From Ascidia mentula (Eukaryota; Chordata; Ascidiacea; Phlebobranchia; Ascidiidae): a stretch of 64,000 nt of DNA. Position numbers and translations under genes: made by a program. The notes beneath the pieces are model-generated. The model was not told the DNA's origin. It did no database searches and was given only the letters and a program-made list of their open reading frames with translations. Shown one piece after another: positions 1 to 10,750 of the stretch. Location of the stretch: NCBI GenBank assembly GCA_947561715.1, contig OX387200.1:6264501-6328500 (forward strand), read 5' to 3'. The stretch's first letter is position 1; the number at the start of each line of letters is the position of its first letter.

Positions 1-450
1 TGCCGCCAAATTGATTACAAACATGGGTTGCGACAGGTTGCACGGAAGGTGGCCACGTGCTGGCAGAAGCAAAACCCATCGAAGGGCAAACATTAACTCG
101 GTGCCAGCTAAGTTAGTTTTCCCGCTGATGAATCTACAGGAAGACAGCCTGCGGTCCGTGGGCAGACAAAACATCCTGCTCTCAGCCTCCTACGAATACT
201 ATTCTGATAAGGAATAAAGGTTTAGCAAGTATACAAACAGTGAATAAAATGGAATAGAATGTGGAATAGTACGGTCCGAAGAGATCTCGCAGAGTCTGGC
301 GTTGGTGTGCGACTAAGGAAAGGTCGCTGCTCGGTTTAGGGTTGATTGCGAATTACTTTCAGTGCAGATATTTTGCGATCTGATCTCACATTTATTTGCT
401 TTTTTTCTGATGAGTGTACGTGAAATTGAATGTTAAAACGTAATAGAATG
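1..450. repeat. Inverted arm matching 8385-8897
   Basis: The first ~450 bases are the reverse complement of about 8385-8897, with a few substitutions and small indels (for example extra bases after the sequence ctgatgagtg). Because the very first bases still match the end of that arm, the inverted copy probably continues to the left of the window. The matching arm is also present in the second copy of the 5 kb duplication, near 35.6-36.1 kb. Short open frames inside are mirrored in every copy and look incidental. Confidence 0.85.
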
Positions 451-964
451 GAGAAAACGTCAAAAAATTGACTACAGGAATCAGCCTTTGCAAGTCGGTG
501 ACCGACGGATCTGTCTTTACGAATCAATATAATTCCTAGAGCTCCAAAGGGAGTAAAAGACGATCAGCGCCAGAATACGATGTTTATTTCCCAGAAACAT
601 TAATTTCGCCTATTGGCATCTTCAGTTTCTGTCTAAAACAGAATAGCAATAAAAAATAAAAAAATTTTTTAAAAAACCACAACAAAAACAAAAACTAAAA
701 CTCAACAGTAAGTCCACTATCGGGACTGCCAAGACAAAAGCCGAAGCGGTTAAAACGATAAAAACTGTTTTCTACAACAAGCCGCTGTGGTACCAAGAGA
801 AACAACGAGAGACTGCACTGAAGGTGTTAGTAGCCAAACGCAAAAAAATGGGGCGAGCAAGGGTAGTGACGTAGAACTGCGATAAGGCGATGACGAACAC
901 AGAATACAAAAACAGTGATGGAAATGAAAACAAAAAAAGAGAGACGGGAGAGCGCAAAAAATGG
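451..964 (-). other. Low-complexity A-rich tract, probable 3' flank of a Penelope-like element
   Basis: No gene is visible. The stretch is A-rich on the plus strand (runs of aaaaa with caaaac motifs). It lies just downstream, on the minus strand, of the GIY-YIG frame that ends at 965. A related A-rich stretch with the shared string gcatcttcagtt occurs at about 17090-17400 beside a second, decayed copy of the same frame, so both are probably 3' parts of one retroelement family. Confidence 0.45.
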
Positions 965-1816
965 TCATTTTATGCGGGGTAAAATCATTGGCTGAATGTT
1001 TATTGACGCCCTGAGGTCGTTTAGCCATTTGTCTTCACAAATGTCTAAAAAAGCCATGGGAGGTTCTTGGGCGAAAATTACCGTGAAACAATCCGCAATG
1101 TCCGGTTTATTTTTAAATACGATGGGGTGTTTATTTAAATAGTGTTTTGCCAGTGCCATCTTGTCCCCTTTGGCATCTTTAAGACAACCTGCTCGCCATG
1201 TGGAACGGTGTGAATTCCACCTCGTGCTGAAACGATTTTTTGTTTGTCCAACATATTGTTCTTTACATGTTGTGCAGGTAGCCACGTAAATTCCATAATT
1301 CTTGCAAGTAAGTGTTTGTCGTAAAGGGATGGTGTGGTGGAAAGGGGTGGTAATACAGGTGGCAGAGTAAACCATTGTCTCAAAATTCTTTCGGCCCCCG
1401 CATAATGCGCATTTCCCGCAAGGCTGAGAATACCCATCAGCCTGTGTATTTCCAAGTGCAAGGATACGGTGGTAGAGATCCCCTAAGTATATGTGAAGGT
1501 TGCCTGGCAAGTTGTGCGCTTGCGCACCAGTGTACCTTGGCCACAATATAATTTGTTTCGCATGCACCCGGCTGTTCAAAGAGTTAATATTTATTTCACA
1601 TACGTTTCCTAACATTTCAACTTGAATAACTATTTTCACGCCGAAGTGGAGTTGTGTGCTTACACAACGAAACCAAATGACTTGAAAGCAGGAACAGCTT
1701 GTCGCTGGAAAACGGTGCGTTAGCGTGGTTCCAGCGGTGAGCATGGGGCCGGAAATGACGTTGTGGTGATACGTGCGTTGTGCAACTTTTTGCACTTTTG
1801 GTACATGGGCGAACAC
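965..1816 (-). mobile_element. Penelope-like retroelement fragment with GIY-YIG endonuclease
   Basis: An open frame of up to 283 codons. Its C-terminal two thirds carries Cys pairs (CGKCALCGG), then a GIY-YIG nuclease signature: GIYVATC, TCKEQYVGQT, and a following Arg/His helix (RWNSHRSTW). This is the endonuclease module at the C terminus of Penelope-like elements. The reverse transcriptase part is not seen upstream, so the copy is 5'-truncated. Codons near 1464-1550 overlap an ~88 bp segment that recurs inside the SINE composites at 7.7, 10.2, 34.9 and 46.5 kb. The N-terminal ~90 residues are not recognised and may not belong to the element. Confidence 0.7.
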
Positions 1817-3851
1817 ATCGCCAGGACACTTTATACCGTTTGTAAAGTATGAAATACATGGGCGAAGACGACCAAAGAGATCAGCGTTGTTTTACGTATT
1901 GTCAGTTATCAGTTTGTACTTGAACATGTTTTTAACCCCTCCGTGTTTACACACCGGCAAGATGCTGGTGAATTCGAGTCAATATTCTAATCCTATTGCA
2001 GCAGCGTTAAATCCAACGAAGTGGTATAGGGCCATCTTTTCCTATTGCGACCATGGACGACGTCGGGTCCAAGGCAGTTAAAACAAAGCGATATATTTCA
2101 AATGAAGTATGACGAAATATTTAGTCGCGCGGGAAAACCATTCAATGTAAACAAGCACCCACCTTCGCCAATTTTCCACAACGTGACTCCACCTCCGGTC
2201 ATAGCCGTGGCTCGTTAGGGCAGGGTAATTTGGTCGACATACGCAGTTGGAATTTGCGACCGCGAGTTAACTCGCAGTTAGGGTTGGGTGAATAATTGGT
2301 TCAGACCCTTATAGTATCTCGCCCGTATATGATGTAATGCGGAATTTCGGGATTTTTGAGCTTTAGTTTGGGTTACATGTGTGTATCCGAAAATCCGTCT
2401 TCGGAAAATAGTTTACCGCCGGGAAAGCTAGTGTAGGGATTGTGGCTTGTCACCAGTCAAAAAACGCAACGTAAACGAGATAACAATAGCAATTGTGGCA
2501 ACTTGTCATAAGAGAAATTTTGTCTACAATCGTTCATTTTTAATCGTCCTCTACTCTTATGCATTAACACACAGAATGTCCTTGCTACAGTTATCTTATT
2601 TGCGTTTTGTCCTCCACCATGCAGTATTGTCCCTTATTAGTCTTGTTCGTCGCAAAATTGCAGTATTTATTTCTTTATTTCTGCGTTATCTTTGATATTT
2701 ATCAATATCTGCAACTCTTTCGGCAAATTTACACAACCGACACGAAACATTGAAAACAGTCAAGGTCACATAGATCTCAGACCAATTGTGTGCAGCTTGG
2801 CTACTAATTTCCCAATGTTGGATCAGCGGTCGATGCCAACCACTGGCGTCACCTTCACTGCACACAAAACCATAGAAACTTCAAGGCCTAAAAGACACCA
2901 GAAAGGTCAAACTGAAAAAAATACCACTACATTGTGCCACAACAATGACCATACGACCCATATCCGCCATTGTTCATGCAAGTTGCCACAATTCACGTTT
3001 GCAACACGACTAAATATCCTCATGCTTTGCTTCTGATGCCTGTAAGTTTGGCTTAGGCCTGTGTGAAAATGCACAAGCTTGCCAAGTTGAATATGCTACA
3101 CATTTACCTACAAGGCCATGCCGGATTTACTGTTACGCAAACAAAGCACATGACATAGGGCCGCCTAAAATACAAGGCGACCAAATAACTTTGTGACTTA
3201 AATTCAGGCATATAAAATCGTCAAACGGGCAACAACGTCTACTTAATTCCTTTCGCGTAAAAAATATCGTTTTCTAGTTTTGTAAGTCATATACTTGTGT
3301 TGTCTACCCTGCACCACCCCTGGGGTATAATTCCAAAACACCCACGCAACAATGCAAAAATAAGCATTGGCACCGCATGTTGTGATGTAGGCATTGTACA
3401 CTAAATACACTGCTTTTCAGCAAATTCTGCATTTAGTAGTAAAAATGTGGCTGTTGCCTAAAACCCTGATAAAGTGGATCTGTTACAAAGATATGACAGA
3501 GGCCTTATCAACAAATTATGAAACATGTTGTCAACTTCTCTACGGTTAAACGTATGGAATTAAAAAATCGGCTTGTACAACGCACTTTCTGTAAGCACAG
3601 CGAAACTATCAGCGGTCTTTTCAATGCAAGACGTGACCGAAATATCTCGTTTCCTGCATGCATGACGGGACTGAATTCAGTCTATGAGTATATAATCAAG
3701 CGCCCGGTTCATTGTTCAAGTCCGGATCAGAGTTTCATACAACGTATAAGAACAGCCACTCGATCCAAGCTGCACTTTCAAATGTTCAAAAAGGGACAAT
3801 GTTCGCCAGACCACTTCTAATAGGTCTGCTGGCACTTGCCGCCAAAACAAT
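1817..3851. other. Intergenic, no recognisable gene
   Basis: Several open frames of 80-115 codons occur (for example 2692-3036 and 3518-3820), but none has a signal peptide, domain motif or splice context. No inverted or direct repeat stands out. The stretch ends where the 5 kb duplicated block begins. Confidence 0.5.
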
Positions 3852-4792
3852 GTAGCGTTTGACTGTTATGACCAATTAGTGAGATACTCTACTATAAGTA
3901 CATAAGCGGATGTAAATTTTACTCGTTCACAGAAACCAGATGTAAACTTTATTTCGGTGCCCAAAATATCTAACAAATAAAACTTATTGTCGTGCTACTG
4001 TCCACCTGACAAACGTAGCTGGTAGGAAATTGTGGGAACGTTTTAGCACTGTTTACCGCTCGCCTGGAGAATATACGGTGCAACGGAAATGTTGCCTCTA
4101 TTCAGACGTACAGTTTCCCGCGTAGGCTAAACACCCACGATTTCAACCATTTTTGTCATTCAACAATAACTTTACTTCTCAAACAACCGTAACAGTCAGA
4201 CCACTTGCATTGTTGAGCAAAGTAGTTTTTGGATTGCCTTGTGTTTATTTCTTACAGTGTCACCAAGAAATACGTTTACAATGTCGTGTTTTGTTTCAAC
4301 ACATGCCAAAAGTTGACACAAATGACTCGATAGGCATATTTAAAGAAACAAGGCAAAATTAGCTTTATGTTGTTGATATTAAAGTTGCATAGTAAGGATT
4401 TCGAAACAAAATCACAGAAAAATATTTTTTTCCGTAAAATCAATATCCCATATCCAGAAGTACCAGAAAGGTTATTTGATAAATTTACTTCAGGGAATGA
4501 TGAATCACCCCTTAATTATGCAAATACTATGTGCTCAATACAATGGCGAACACATGCGTACATTTGTTACAGAAGCTATTTGCGTAGAAACAAGAAGCAT
4601 TGTTGGAAAACTACTTGGAGCGTATAAATAAAGACGAAAGCCGAAGTTAAAAGCATGGATAAGGCAAACGTTTCAAACACCCAACAGTTAGCACTGATGA
4701 ACATAGTATAGGGTTAAAAACGTTTGCCTCACCCATGTTTTCCAGTAGACGTATAGTTTTGGTTTTCCTGTTCAAAACAAAACAGTTGTTTT

Positions 4793-7193
4793 TCACTTTT
4801 TCTTGCATAGCTCGTCGTATGGGTAAAGATGACAATGTAGAGACAACATTCTCGTTGGGTCTTCCTTCTTTGTAAACACGGCGTCGATTTTATCCAAGTC
4901 TAACACATTTTCGCCTCGGTAGCTGAATGTGACCTGCACACGTACAAGTGAGGCGGGTAAAAGGGTTGGCAACACTTTGCCTATCACAGAGTTAAAAATT
5001 ACGAGGCCAAGTGTCGCAAACTGTTCGGTGAAATGTGACATTGTGCTTTCCAGATGCCCTTTATTGGTACATTTTTTACACAGAATCACACCTGTTTGTG
5101 TAAGGTGTCCGTTGGAAAGTTTCTGAATGTTTCAAAGTGCGAATGGAAAAGCATGGATTCGGTCAAATTGACCCCAAGGAGAGCTGTGATGACGAAACCA
5201 ATCACGCAATCGTCGGCAGCATTAACCTCCCGACACATGAGTGGGAGAGCTTCTTCCCTAAAGCATGCAACTAAATCAATCCTTCAAAATTGGTGATGGG
5301 GCTTAGAATTGTTAGAATTGTAATAGGGATTGAAGCTAGCTGTAACCTTTAAAACATGAAAGGAGTCTTTCGTTTTCCGACTGGCAAACAATAAACCTCA
5401 TCTCTTTGCAAACAAAACATGTGGAAAAATCAATAAAACCATTTTAAACATTGGAGGCCTTTAGAACTTGTGTTTACTTTTCACGCTTTACTCGCGCGCA
5501 ATGTTTGCCATGGACTGTCGGAGTCCACGCCAATGGAAAAGCAAACAAAATTATTCACTAAATTGTAAATCAATGATTACTCACCCTATCCAAGGCCTCA
5601 TTCGTTGGGCCAACGGTCTTGTAATACATACTCCAGCCCCGCCTGTTCCAAACTGGTATTCGTACATCCTTGCCTTGTATTTGGACTGCACAGGATTAAT
5701 TGATATTGATCAATATCTCGATAAAGTTCTTGACAGTATTTTGTTTTTTATTTTTTTTGAATATTTTTTTCGGATTTAAAAAGTTAATTGACACTTTTTC
5801 TAGTCGGTTGCGTAAAACATATTGCTTGCGTAATTGGTATAAAAATACCGAAAGTTATCTGAGGCGGTATACAGAAATGCCGAAGCAGATAAGTGTATCT
5901 ACCGTAAAAGTTGGCCTGCTCCTTCTGCCTACGTAAATATCATCTTTCCAGTCAAACTGGTTGAGAAATTCCAGAAGTCCTTCGACATGAACGTAGTTGT
6001 CGTCGTCGAAATAACACCACCACCTAATCACAAGAAACTTTTAGTTGTTTTACACAAAGAAGCTTCAAAATACGAATAAATTTATTGACCCGACTTACTT
6101 TTTTTCTTTGTCGGACATGAATGTGTCGTACGAAAGACCGACTTTACAACACAGGTCGTAACTGCAAATCACAAATCAACACCAAGTTCTTGTGCACAAA
6201 ACAACAGAACATTTTGAAACACTGTGAAGCATTCTAAATTAATTATTTCAAACATGATTTTGCAATAAGGTGGTATGAGTTGGTTTTGCAAACCTGTTTA
6301 AAAGTGAATTTTTTTCGTGACAGCAAGAAATACAGAATCGCTCGAAAATTACGTTTTCTTAGCAAAACCAAATGGGCTTGCGGCACATGTGAAGGAGGAA
6401 CAAATCCAAAGATAATAGTACAGTGTTTGTTTTGATTATAACCACATATGCTTACAGTCCGTGCGAAGATCCACATTTGCTCGTCACCAGTTTCTTTCCT
6501 GAAATAAAATACAAATACCAAGATGTTGATTACGCATTTAGCACCATGAGTCATCTAAAACATGAGTTTACTTGTTTGTGGCATACACTTTGTACATAGA
6601 AATAGTCAATCTTGTACTACATCACTAATAACTGTGCTTTGTTCGCTTTTACTGAAGTCAGTTACACGAGTTTATACATTTCATATCACCTGTTTTGTTA
6701 TCATACAATTCCTCATTCTCGTCAGTTATTATAAAAACCTGAAAAATAATTACAAGTATAATTAAATATGGGCTATTTTTGGATATTACGCAGAACAGTA
6801 ATTTATATATATTGGAACAATTCAACCAAAACGGTATTACCTTTCATATTAACAGAATTAGTCACACAACGTCATAAAAGGACCAAATCTCTATTTTAAA
6901 TTCACCTGTCCTTCGGCCGTCTTAAACCAAGTCTTTAAAACAAGCTCAATCCTTGATTCATAAAACTTCTTGCTTGTTTTGATGGTGAAGCAAACGTCGT
7001 TTAATCCGACTCTCGATTGGCTGAGCTTGTACAAATTATTAGTTACTTCCCAGTTTGTAATCCAAAGACAAAAACAACTTCCAGCCATAAATATGGCGCC
7101 CAACAAAGTTTTCTTTGTCAGTTTCATTTCTTCACTGCTTTTCTTGTTAAACTTTCCTTTTTTTACCCTGAACCTAAAATGTTGGAATTCCAT
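4793..7193 (-). CDS. Fringe-like beta-1,3-N-acetylglucosaminyltransferase (gene A)
   Basis: Eight exons, all with GT-AG ends and compatible phases: 7193-6906, 6738-6690, 6498-6456, 6161-6099, 6023-5903, 5685-5585, 5257-5092, 4933-4793; 323 residues. The start is followed by a basic stretch and a hydrophobic signal anchor (TLLGAIFMAGSCFCLWI), a Golgi type II topology. Fringe-family landmarks in order: FTIKTSKKFYESR, IITDE, GSSHGLYDLCCKVG, the metal-binding FDDDNYV, YVGRRSRP, FGTGGAGVCI, ADDCVIGFVI, ESMLFHSHFE, and the C-terminal [13 protein letters not shown]. Fringe enzymes add GlcNAc to O-fucose on EGF repeats (Notch and others); donor and acceptor are inferred from the family. The length is normal for Fringe. 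A later Met in exon 1 could also serve as start. Confidence 0.85.
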
Positions 7194-7530
7194 GAATTAT
7201 TTACAAGAGTCGCAACGTTGCTAGACCGAGTTACCCAATTATATCAGTAATAAATGGCTCATACTGGTTGTGCCACCACAATGGTATGGCCAAACAAGAT
7301 TGACTTGATAAGGGTGACTCCCCATGTTAAGCCTTTTGTTAAAAGCGCTGGGTGAGATATCTTTTGTCGATAATGTGCGCAAGTTTCATGCGCAGAGAGG
7401 CTGTTACACAGGGTTCAAGGAATATTGGTTAGCTTTTATCATAATCAATATTTACGGTGCAGCTTTATATCTTCCTGCTTGTCCAGACGAAGAAATATAT
7501 TGCTCAGGTAAATTAAATAACTTACATGTA

Positions 7531-7954
7531 CATTAGGTTTGCAGGCTTGGCAGCCCAGGCAATGCAGCCTAGCTGGATTTTTCTGACAAGTAGGAGCAAG
7601 ATTTGAAAAATCAAGCTCCCGTTGAGGTTTAAACTCACAGCCCTGGGCTAACCAGGCCCAACGCTCTACCACCGTTGAGATCCCCTACGTATATGAGAAG
7701 GTTGCCTGGCCGGTTGTGCGCTTGCGCACCAGTCTTGGCCACAATATACACCGTGAAACCGCTGAACTCCTGCAGCTCAGTTGGTAGAGCGTTGGGCCTG
7801 GTTAGACCAGGGTCGTGAGTTCAAACCTAATCAGGAGCTTGATTTTTCAAATGCAAACCTAATGATCGCGTTACGTTAGCTGCGATTGCCAAGCAAGGAC
7901 CTACGCAGTTGGGTGATCCTGCCTATCATGTCATTGCATGTAATATTACTGCGT
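7531..7954. mobile_element. Composite tRNA-like SINE, inverted arrangement, with 13 bp TSD
   Basis: Flanked by the direct repeat taacttacatgta (7518-7530 and 7955-7967). Inside, in order: a reverse-oriented tail and tRNA-like segment (about 7535-7665), the common ~85 bp core (gagatcccctacgtatatg... ending cacaatata), a forward tRNA-like segment with A box (tagctcagttggtagagcg; first bases differ slightly here) and B box (gagttcaaacct), then the AT-containing end block ending taatattac. Two tRNA-like units thus face each other around the core. The same insertion with the same flanks is in the duplicated block at 34761-35186. Confidence 0.8.
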
Positions 7955-8384
7955 TAACTTACATGTATATACAGTTGTACCTGTCTAACGTGCTGCAAAA
8001 AATCCCAGTATCGGACCTAAAATGCATATCCTCTATTCTCATGCGTTGATGTCAACCGTGTGTTTCCTGCGCTATCTTGTTTAAAAGCGCGGCCACCACA
8101 CCAAACTACACGTAGTCTACATCAGCCCTGCGATGCACTGATGGAAGATATCTGTAGAATGTAAACGGACGCCATGTAATGGCCGTGTACCTTTTGCGTA
8201 TAACATGAAACTATTCCTGGCACATAATTACATACACGCTTTGTTTGTTCACAAAAAGTGCTGTTACACAACCTGAACGCCGTCTCTTACATATTTAAAC
8301 CTTAACTGAAGACAAACAACAACGACCTTCCAAGCTTACGTTAAGGCTGTTGCCCACTGTTATCTTAAACCCACATGGGCTTAC

Positions 8385-8897
8385 AATGCAACGTTTATTT
8401 CAAACCATTCCATTACGTTTTAACATTCAATTTCGCACTCATCAGAAAAAACAAACAAAAAATAAATGTGAGATCAGATCGCAAAATATCTGCACTGAAA
8501 GTAATTCGCAATCAACCCTAAACCGAGCCCGCAAGGCGGCGTTCCTTTTTTCCAAGGTTTATACCAAAGAGCAGCGACCTTTCCTTAGTCGCACACCAAC
8601 GCCAGACTCTGCAAGATCTCTTCGGACCGTACCATTCCACATTCTATTCCATTTTTTTAACTGTTTGTATACTTGCTAAACCTTTTTTCCTTATCAGAAT
8701 AGTATTCGTAGGAGGCTGAGAGCAGGGTGTTTTGTCTGCCCACGGACCGCAGGCTGTCTTCCTGTAGATTCATCAGCGGGAAAACTAACTTAGCTGGCAC
8801 CGAGTTAATGTTTGCCCTTCGATGGGGTTTGCTTCTGCCAGCACGTGGCCACCTTCCGTGCAACCTGTCGCAACCCATGTTTGTAATCAATTTGGCG
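8385..8897. repeat. Right arm of inverted repeat (mate of 1-450)
   Basis: Reverse complement of the window's first ~450 bases. The arm overlaps the right end of the 5 kb duplicated block, and a third copy is at about 35.6-36.14 kb in the same orientation as this one. No coding function is evident. Confidence 0.8.
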
Positions 8898-9705
8898 GCA
8901 ATTTTTGCCTTTTTCTGTGTTTAATACGAGTCGTATATGCATCTGTGTTTTAATGCGAGTCGACTATCGTGTCAACAAAGTCAAAACGAACTGCTGACAA
9001 ATAACTCTGTACATGCCAATTGTTTAAACCTTACTTTAACACATTATTTTTTATATTTTGCAGATCACGTTTAGTTATGGTGGAGAAAACGTGGTGAATC
9101 TTTCTGGCTTGAAATCCCGGTTTAACAAACACGAAGACCCGACAAGGCTTTTGTCATTACATTGCCACCTGTATCCCGGAGACGACATGTGCGAAATACC
9201 GGAACACTAAATAAGCTTTGACAATATTACTGCTACACTATAGCAAAGTCAAGACATTTTATGTGGAAATACGGCCGGTAATTTGCGGAACGTATACGCT
9301 ATAGCTAGTGAAAGTGACAGTTCGGCTGGGATGTATTTTTTTCATAAAGAAGGTCGTTATTAAATTTGAATACCATCTGTTTATTTGTGTGTTTGGTAAG
9401 GGCTACAATATTAGATGTCATAGCAACAGGTACAATATTTTGCGCTACTCTTTAGATGGCGGATGTATTGCATCGATTGGGAACCTTAAACCCCTAAGCA
9501 GCTAGATCATTTTATGAGATCACAACAAGTATCAATAATTCCCCTTTATAACTAGATTGTTACGTTAGTCGTTATGTGCCGAATCCAAAATTTGTGACTC
9601 GAAAATTCGAAAATTCCAAGGCATGAGCAAATTCTAGATCGCTGTCACCAAGCCATATTAAGAACAGAAGGCAAATGTTTTCTTTCACCAACCTCACCCT
9701 TGTTG
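8881..9705. repeat. ~820 bp duplicated segment, copy 1
   Basis: Near-identical to about 17996-18817, same orientation. It contains the last Fringe-like exon (9064-9210) and ~490 bp of downstream sequence up to ttctttcaccaacctcaccc, where the copies diverge. Copy 2 additionally has the penultimate exon just upstream; copy 1 does not. Confidence 0.85.
9064..9210 (+). pseudogene. Fringe-like last exon only (fragment D1)
   Basis: A splice acceptor (ttttgcag) is followed by an in-frame exon reading [11 protein letters not shown], then [19 protein letters not shown] and a TAA stop. This matches the final exon of the complete Fringe-like genes. No other Fringe-like exon is found upstream on this strand, so it is an orphan piece carried by the 820 bp duplication. 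It lies opposite in strand to genes A and C. Confidence 0.8.
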
Positions 9706-9760
9706 TTCGTGCGCGACCGCGCATTACCTTCTGCAGCTGAAGTAGTAATATTTCGAGTGA

Positions 9761-10485
9761 CGTAGTAATATTACATGCAATGGCATGATTGGCAGGATCG
9801 CCCCATTTCGCAGGTCATTGCTAGGCGATCACAGCTAACGTATCGCGATCATGAGGTTTTCGGGCTTGGCAGCCCAGGCAATGCAGCCTAGCTGAATCAG
9901 CCACTTTTTCCTGACAAGTCGGAGCGAGATTTGTAAAATCAAACTCCCGGTGAAGCTTGAAATCACGACCCTGGGCTAACCAGGCCCAACGCTCTACCAA
10001 CTGAGCAACAGGAACTCAGTGGTTTCGCGGGGTATATTTTTCTTGATTTTTCAAATCTCGCTTCAAATTGTCAGAAAAAGTGGCTGATCCAGCTAGACTG
10101 CATTGCCTGGGCTGCCAAGCTCGAAAACCAAATGATCGCGATACGTTAGCTGTGATCGCCAAGCAAGGACCTGCGCAGTGGGGCGACCCTGCCAATCATG
10201 CCATTGCATGTAATATTACTGCGTTATCGGATACGGTGGTAGAGATCCGCCCCTACGTATATGTGAAGGTTGCCTGGCAAGTTGTGCGCTTGCGCACCAG
10301 TGTACCTTGGCCAAAATATACCCGTGAAACCACTGAGCTCCTGTAGCTCAGTTGGTAGAGCGTTTGCCCTGGTTAGCCCAGGGTCGTAAGTTCGAACCTT
10401 CACCGTGAGCTTGATTTTTTAAATCGACTTGTCGGGAATAAGTGGCTGATCCAGCTAGACCGGGTCTGCCAACCCCGAAAACCTC
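9761..10485. mobile_element. Long inverted SINE composite (snapback form) with 13 bp TSD
   Basis: Bounded by the perfect direct repeat atatttcgagtga (9748-9760 and 10486-10498). Internally: an end block starting gtaatattacatgcaatggc, a reverse tRNA-like unit with its tail (about 9860-10025), a forward copy of that tail (ending gctcgaaaaccaaatgatcgcg), the reverse complement of the end block (ending taatattac), the ~85 bp core, and a forward tRNA-like unit (10339-10411). The 725 bp element could fold into one long hairpin, yet its flanks show that it inserted as a single unit. Confidence 0.8.
10339..10411 (+). repeat. tRNA-like segment of SINE (anticodon-loop GGT pattern)
   Basis: gctcctgtagctcagttgg begins a tRNA-like fold: acceptor stem with its partner near gtgagc, D arm (gctc/gagc), an anticodon-type hairpin whose loop reads ctggtta in sister copies, and a T arm with gttcgaacc. 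A and B boxes of a pol III promoter are present. There is one extra base between the D and anticodon stems, and some stem pairs are broken in this copy. It is a SINE head, not a working tRNA gene. Confidence 0.65.
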
Positions 10486-10750
10486 ATATTTCGAGTGATG
10501 TTTAAAACTTGGGATCCAACGAAACCAGATAACGGTTGCATATTTGCGGGGCGAACCATGGTTCAGTGCACTGCTTAAATAAAACTCAGAATATTGTTTC
10601 CAGTTATGCAAAATTGCCACGAAATAAAAAGCTTGAGCTAATCTATTTCAAGTAAAAACAATGCTTCAGTGCCACACTGCTCTGAGTGAAACTTAAGCTT
10701 TTTCAGCAGAAACAAAGTTTCAAAACCAATTTGCTACCACACGGAGTGCA

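Larger units (their letters stand above)
3852..8880. repeat. Segmental duplication, copy 1 (contains Fringe-like gene A)
   Basis: Matches 30947-36139 base for base over long stretches, in the same orientation. It starts at gcgtttgactgttatg and ends after gcaacctgtcgcaa. It includes Fringe-like gene A, a SINE composite and the arm of the inverted repeat. Differences are small: copy 1 has ~27 bp more coding sequence in exon 1, and lacks a 119 bp insertion found in copy 2 at 33883-34001. The SINE composite, with the same flanking duplication, is in both copies and so predates the duplication. Confidence 0.9.

Noticed and set aside
400-430. Hammerhead ribozyme starting ctgatgag in the inverted arms
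   Set aside because: Other copies of the arm (8430, 35700) lack the intervening bases, there is no convincing stem II, and stems I and III cannot be drawn.
2250-2300. Telomere-like gttagggttggg
   Set aside because: Occurs once without tandem repetition.
10339-10411. tRNA-Thr gene
   Set aside because: The fold is tRNA-like, but there is an extra base between D and anticodon stems, stems are broken, and it always occurs inside the same repeated SINE unit.
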